64,000 bases of DNA from an uncultured Treponema sp. (lineage in GTDB: Bacteria > Spirochaetota > Spirochaetia > Treponematales > Treponemataceae): positions 170,003 through 234,002 of the forward strand of contig CAJUBD010000001.1 of assembly GCA_910584475.1 (NCBI GenBank), in the 5' to 3' direction. Below, one piece after another: positions 60,676-64,000 of the stretch; positions within the stretch are counted from its first letter, which is position 1; the number at the start of each line of letters is the position of its first letter. The notes beneath the pieces were generated by a model. The model did not search any database and was not told the origin of the DNA. It was given only the letters and a program-made list of their open reading frames with translations. A program made the position numbers and the translations under genes.

Positions 60676-61296
60676 ATGGCAAGAAAAAATTTCGGTCAAC
60701 GTGCGGGAGTAACGCCTACGCCTATGCTTTTAATCGGTACATATAACGAGAACGGAACACCGAACGCAATGATAGGCTCGTGGTGCGTTACCGCTACTTG
60801 GGAAGTAGTCGAACTCAATTTATATAAAGTCCGTAAAACAGTTGAAAATATCAAACGGCAAAAGGCTTTTACCGTTTCTTGCGTTACGAAAAGAACGCTT
60901 GCACAATGCGATTATCTGGGAACTGTTACGGGCAAAAAAGTACCCGATAAATTAAAGCGCACGGGGCTGACGGCAATGAAAAGCGAACTTGTAAACGCTC
61001 CGTATTTTGCGGAATTGCCCGTTACTATGGATTGTGAATTACTGCGTATTGACAAACAAGAGGACGATATTTCTTTGCGAATACTCGGAACTGTCAAAAA
61101 CGTATCTATTGACGAAAGCGTATTAAAGCAAGACGGAAAAACGCTTGATTTCGCAAAATTGCAACCCGTTTGCTGGGATAACTTTTCCAACGACTATTTT
61201 GTAATCGGGGAAAATTTGGGGCGTTGGTTTACGCTCGGCAAAGTGTATGATAAAAACCGCGCAAATGGCACGGCTTTTATCACTTCAAGTTTGTAA
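60676..61296 (+). CDS. Flavin reductase-like (flavoredoxin) protein
   Basis: A 206-residue protein of the flavin-reductase/flavoredoxin family (split-barrel FMN binding): NAMIGSWCVTATWEVVELNL, then RKTVENIKRQKAFTVSCVTK and a CDYLGTVTGKKVPDKLKRTG segment. Such proteins use NAD(P)H or ferredoxin to reduce FMN or act as electron carriers. It is the last gene before a strong terminator, in the operon with the adenylation enzyme. Confidence 0.87.
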   Translation: MARKNFGQRAGVTPTPMLLIGTYNENGTPNAMIGSWCVTATWEVVELNLYKVRKTVENIKRQKAFTVSCVTKRTLAQCDYLGTVTGKKVPDKLKRTGLTAMKSELVNAPYFAELPVTMDCELLRIDKQEDDISLRILGTVKNVSIDESVLKQDGKTLDFAKLQPVCWDNFSNDYFVIGENLGRWFTLGKVYDKNRANGTAFITSSL

Positions 61297-61333
61297 AATT
61301 GAAAAGCAATTTTACAAACTTGCTTATTGACTT

Positions 61334-61394
61334 GTGCGCTTTCGCGCACGCTAAAAAGTCAAGGGTGAAATTGCAATTTCGCCCTTGACTTTTT
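61334..61394 (+). terminator. Terminator after the adenylation operon
   Basis: GTGCGC/GCGCAC (61334-61349) is followed by a long stem, AAAAAGTCAAGGG with GAAATTG (from 61353) pairing with CAATTTC and CCCTTGACTTTTT (to 61394). The symmetric A/T ends make it functional in both directions. Confidence 0.88.
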
Positions 61395-61446
61395 AGGATG
61401 AGTATAATCACGAAAAATACAATTAAATAAAAGTATGAAGATTAGT

Positions 61447-61475
61447 TTGACCTTACAAGGCAGTTATGCTATACT
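61447..61475 (+). promoter_or_regulatory. HxlR-gene promoter
   Basis: TTGACC (61447-61452), 17 bases, TATACT (61470-61475); leader about 28 bases with GAGGTG before the ATG. The -35 is of the classical TTGAC type, unlike the TTGCAA used by the core genes. Confidence 0.75.
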
Positions 61476-61509
61476 TGATATAAAAATTATACCGTATGCG
61501 AGGTGAACT

Positions 61510-61878
61510 ATGAAACAAGCAATGACCTACGAGGAATTTTTAGTCAAGGTTAAAGAAGGCATATACAACGAACAAGGCGAATGCCCCGTTACGCCCGTTC
61601 TCGTTATGCTGCAAGGCAAATGGAAAAATCAAATATTGTATGAATTGTGTATGTCCGATACCGTGCGTTTCGGACAACTCAAAAAGGCATTGACGGGAAT
61701 TACAAATACAATGCTCGCCTCCGCTTTGAAAGAACTTGAAGCCGACGGACTTATAAGCCGTAAACAATTCAACGAGATACCGCCGCACGTTGAATACTCG
61801 TTCACGAAAAAGGGCAAAGACCTTATGCCCGTATTCTACGCAATGATGAATTGGGGGTTTGAATACGGCGGCAAATGA
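61510..61878 (+). CDS. HxlR-family transcriptional regulator
   Basis: A 122-residue winged-helix protein. It has CPVTPVLVMLQGKWKNQILY with the conserved Cys, the FGQLKKALTGITNTMLASAL recognition helix and GLISRKQFNEIPPHVEYSFT wing, all typical of HxlR. Members respond to redox or aldehydes and control oxidoreductases. Its target is unknown; the flavoredoxin gene upstream and radical SAM gene downstream are candidates. Confidence 0.9.
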   Translation: MKQAMTYEEFLVKVKEGIYNEQGECPVTPVLVMLQGKWKNQILYELCMSDTVRFGQLKKALTGITNTMLASALKELEADGLISRKQFNEIPPHVEYSFTKKGKDLMPVFYAMMNWGFEYGGK

Positions 61879-61902
61879 TTTCAAATCAAGGCGATACAAT
61901 AA

Positions 61903-61980
61903 AAGCCGCGCGAATCGCTGTATGCAGGACATGGCTTTGAGCCTATGCAAGATTATTTGAAATTGGATGAATATCGATGA
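61903..61980 (+). pseudogene. C-terminal remnant of a GNAT gene
   Basis: After a TAA at 61900, a 25-codon open stretch reads KPRESLYAGHGFEPMQDYLK and ends DEYR. This resembles the last residues of GNAT proteins (Y-x-x-x-GF-x-P). There is no start codon or upstream domain. Its stop overlaps the radical SAM start codon. Confidence 0.45.
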
Positions 61981-62885
61981 ATAACGAACTCATTATAAAG
62001 ACTGTCGAGACGAAAGGCATAATCTCAAAGTCGAATCTGCCGGTGTGCGATTTTTCCGTCAACCCGTACACAGGATGCGAACACGCCTGCAAATATTGTT
62101 ACGCATCGTTTATGAAACGCTTTACGAACCACGCCGAAGACTGGGGCGCATTTCTTGATGTGAAAGAGTGGGGTGAGATTAAAAACCCCGAAAAATACAA
62201 CGGCAAGGAACTGTTTATCGGCTCGGTGACGGACCCGTACCAACCTGCGGAGGAAAAATATAGGCGTACAAGAACGCTTTTGGAGCAGTTGCGGGGAAGC
62301 GGCGCAATCCTTTCCATTGCAACAAAGTCGGACTTAATTTTGCGTGACTTGGACTTGATAAAAACATTTGTGAACGCCCGCGTGTCGTGGTCGATAAACA
62401 CCCTCGACGAAGATTTCAAAAGCGATATGGACTGCGCCGTGAGCATCGAACGCCGCATAAACGCCATGAAAGAATTTCATAAAGCGGGTGTCCGCACGGC
62501 TTGTTTTATGTCGCCCATATTCCCGAAAATCACCGACGCGAAGGCGATTATAAAGGCGACGAAAGAGCATTGTAATTGGGTATGGCTTGAAAATTTGAAC
62601 TTGCGCGGCAATTACAAGCCTGTTATTCTCAATTATATAGCGGAAAGAAATCCCGGTCTTGTACCGCTCTATCACGATATTTACAGCAAGAACGACAGAA
62701 CCTATTGGCAGGAACTCGATGCCGAGATGCGCGGGTTTTGTGAGTCGGAAAACCTGCCTTATGTTGTGAATGACGACAGCGTAAAAAGAGCGTTCGACGA
62801 GCCGCCTATCGTCGTAAACTATTTTTACCACAGCGAAATAAAAAAATCCGCGGGAAAGGAAAAGCACAATGGGCGAACTGCATGA
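61977..62885 (+). CDS. SPL-family radical SAM protein
   Basis: A 302-residue radical SAM protein: FSVNPYTGCEHACKYCYASF holds the cluster Cys residues (C-x3-C-x2-C, about residue 36). SVTDPYQPAEEKYRRTR and LEQLRGSGAILSIATKSDLI follow. It resembles spore-photoproduct-lyase-like proteins of the Rv2578c type found widely outside spore formers; their substrate is not established. It is translationally linked to a short upstream remnant. Confidence 0.85.
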   Translation: MNNELIIKTVETKGIISKSNLPVCDFSVNPYTGCEHACKYCYASFMKRFTNHAEDWGAFLDVKEWGEIKNPEKYNGKELFIGSVTDPYQPAEEKYRRTRTLLEQLRGSGAILSIATKSDLILRDLDLIKTFVNARVSWSINTLDEDFKSDMDCAVSIERRINAMKEFHKAGVRTACFMSPIFPKITDAKAIIKATKEHCNWVWLENLNLRGNYKPVILNYIAERNPGLVPLYHDIYSKNDRTYWQELDAEMRGFCESENLPYVVNDDSVKRAFDEPPIVVNYFYHSEIKKSAGKEKHNGRTA

Positions 62886-62916
62886 AGTTGAAACCGTAAA
62901 GCGCATTATTGAGCCT

Positions 62917-63455
62917 CAAATTGCCAGACAGAGCAAATAAAAAGGCAGAGTTGCCCACCACCTTGTTGGAAATTCTTGCCGCAGAAAAAAAAGCGAAACT
63001 TTCGGGCGGTATATTTATCATAAGGTGCAAATCGAATTAACATATAATTCCAACCATATCGAAGGCACTCGTTTAACGCACGACAAGATTGGTTCGCTGT
63101 AGGCGATTGCAAAAGATTATCTGATACCGTGGGCGATATGTTCACGACGCAATCTGAAGAAGTCGCCGATAAAATGAAAGAACTGCTTTTTGAGTACAAT
63201 GCAAAAAAAGAAAAGTCGTTCGATGGCATTTTGGATTTTCATTATAAGTTCGAGTGCATGCATCCATTTCAAGACGGTAACGGAAGAATCGGCAGATTGC
63301 TTTTATTCAAAGATTGCTTGAAGCACAATATCGTTCCGTTTATAATCGACGAAGAATTAAAACTGTTCTACTATCGCGGCTTGAAGGAATGGCAAACCGA
63401 GCGCGGCTATTTGCGCGATACTCGCCTTGCGGCGCAGAATACATTTTACTTATAA
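62917..63455 (+). pseudogene. Broken Fic-family AMP-transferase gene
   Basis: The pieces of a Fic protein lie in order but in different frames. LPDRANKKAELPTTLLEIL and EKKAKLSGG come from one frame. A shift near 63005 leads to YHKVQIELTYNSNHIEGTRL and an in-frame TAG at 63100. After lost sequence comes DTVGDMFTTQSEEV to the end, with an intact catalytic HPFQDGNGRIGR (about 63260-63295). The inhibitory-helix region and the catalytic loop are therefore separated by a frameshift, a stop and a deletion, so no functional full-length protein is expected. The last 108 codons remain open from a GTG at 63129. Confidence 0.8.
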
Positions 63456-63895
63456 GACACTGTTCTGAATTTATGTTTGATCCAAAAAGTCGCTTCCAAT
63501 GTGTGGAAATGAATGAATCTGATTTTCGGGTCGTCGATGCCTTTCGGGAAAAACACTTTGTCGCTTTCGTTCCACAATTCCTGCATAGTACGTTTGTCGG
63601 TAATAATTTCGACTTCTCCAATCAATGTCAGAGAATCGCCGCCATTTTGGAAGCAAATGCTCGATTTGGTATTCGACTCAAAATGCTTGGCTTTCCCTTG
63701 TTTTTCACTCCTTTTTGAAGTAACGAAATAAATGTCGCGAAATCCTTTGTCTTTCAGCTTATTAACGCAACAGGTTCGAGGGTATCCTTTTTCGTTTACC
63801 GACGAAACAAACATGACAGAGCATTTCCCGACTAATTCATCGGCATACGATTCGACTTCCGCTATTCTTTGTTTTTGTATATCGCTTGCCTTCAT
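63446..63895 (-). CDS. Pyridoxamine 5'-phosphate oxidase-family flavoprotein
   Basis: A 149-residue split-barrel protein: VGKCSVMFVSSVNEKGYPRT near the start, DIYFVTSKRSEKQGKAKHFE and LTLIGEVEIITDKRTMQELW are the usual family blocks. Members bind FMN or F420 and act on small molecules or as sensors; a role in vitamin B6 synthesis is unlikely given the short general-stress type pattern. It is convergent with the broken fic gene, whose end it overlaps by ten bases. Confidence 0.85.
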   Translation of the reverse strand: MKASDIQKQRIAEVESYADELVGKCSVMFVSSVNEKGYPRTCCVNKLKDKGFRDIYFVTSKRSEKQGKAKHFESNTKSSICFQNGGDSLTLIGEVEIITDKRTMQELWNESDKVFFPKGIDDPKIRFIHFHTLEATFWIKHKFRTVSYK

Positions 63896-63956
63896 TCTTT
63901 ACACTTCTTCTGTGTTATTTTACCGTATATATAATAGTTCGAAGTAAAGTCATAAC

Positions 63957-64000
63957 CACCGGCATAGCCGGTGGCTTGACGACCAGCCCTAAAAGGGCCT
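63957..64000. repeat. Paired hairpins at the right window edge
   Basis: CCACCGGC-ATA-GCCGGTGG (63957-63975) is a perfect eight-base stem, followed closely by GCCCT-AAA-AGGGC (about 63988-64000). Such paired hairpins occur at the ends of IS200/IS605-type elements and their tnpB guide RNAs, so a mobile element may lie just beyond the window; the element itself is not visible. Confidence 0.4.

Noticed and set aside
62869..62940. A 23-codon frame (MGELHEVETVKRIIEPQIARQ in part) overlapping the radical SAM end
   Set aside because: It has a fair AAAGGA site but overlaps the start of the broken fic gene and shows no independent support; treated as debris.
1..64000. tRNA, rRNA, CRISPR arrays, tmRNA or complete insertion sequences
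   Set aside because: No T-loop-like GGTTCGAATCC stretches in a cloverleaf context, no regularly spaced repeats with spacers, and no transposase gene were seen on either strand; a dedicated scan could still find a degenerate case.

Overview
The window reads as a chromosomal segment of a host-associated, anaerobic spirochaete of the genus Treponema. The main evidence is the flagellar/motility operon on the minus strand, in the treponemal order flbD-motA-motB-fliL-fliM-fliY-fliO-fliP-fliQ-fliR-flhB-flhA-flhF-flhG. Supporting points are the many short spirochaete-type secreted and lipoprotein genes of unknown function and a purely anaerobic (class III) ribonucleotide reductase. No rRNA, tRNA, CRISPR array or complete insertion sequence was recognised.

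Layout. 1-13.4 kb: the 5' end of a small membrane protein, then the flagellar operon, which has its own sigma70-type promoter in front of flbD. 13.7-17.2 kb: an OmpR-type response regulator and its histidine kinase, a secreted protein, and smpB. 17.2-20.2 kb: a signal-peptidase-I-like gene with hemW, then a threonylcarbamoyl-AMP synthase and an FtsB/DivIC-like gene. 20.5-28.6 kb: a tightly coupled five-gene operon with a long leader. It encodes a very acidic repeat protein, an unknown protein, two MAF/DUF115 paralogues and a membrane protein with a degenerate GGDEF-like domain. Because MAF proteins glycosylate flagellins in other bacteria, this operon may work with the flagellar genes. 28.6-37.6 kb: a TPR lipoprotein, uracil phosphoribosyltransferase, a lipoprotein, ileS, a secreted protein, exodeoxyribonuclease III and an MBL-fold hydrolase. 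37.6-41.7 kb: nrdR-nrdD-nrdG. 42-45.7 kb: a sugar nucleotidyltransferase, manA, a queuosine-precursor transporter and a branched-chain aminotransferase; the last two share one uninterrupted reading frame.

45.9-51.8 kb is accessory: a VOC protein, a GNAT acetyltransferase, a DUF3788-like protein, two copies of a modular hairpin repeat, and a four-gene cassette. The cassette encodes a secreted discoidin-like protein, a C39-like/M23 hydrolase, an SH3b protein with a membrane anchor, and an unknown protein. The last two carry frameshifts. This cassette is my best candidate for an undescribed system. 51.9-57.2 kb: an M16 peptidase lipoprotein, then a diaminopimelate-decarboxylase-like gene, a DMT exporter and a second glycan-binding-type secreted protein in one operon, and a GNAT gene. 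57.3-63.9 kb looks laterally acquired from Firmicutes-like bacteria and is partly decaying: MarR/nitroreductase, an adenylation-domain operon with a chimeric remnant, HxlR, an SPL-type radical SAM protein, a broken fic gene, and a pyridoxamine-oxidase-like protein.

Two regulatory themes recur. Most recognisable promoters use a -35 close to TTGCAA with a 17-bp spacer. At several genes (smpB, lepB, exoA, the MBL gene, the response regulator) the -10 box lies only 5-8 bases before the start codon, which predicts leaderless mRNAs. All functional statements rest on motif recognition and gene context; no database search was run.
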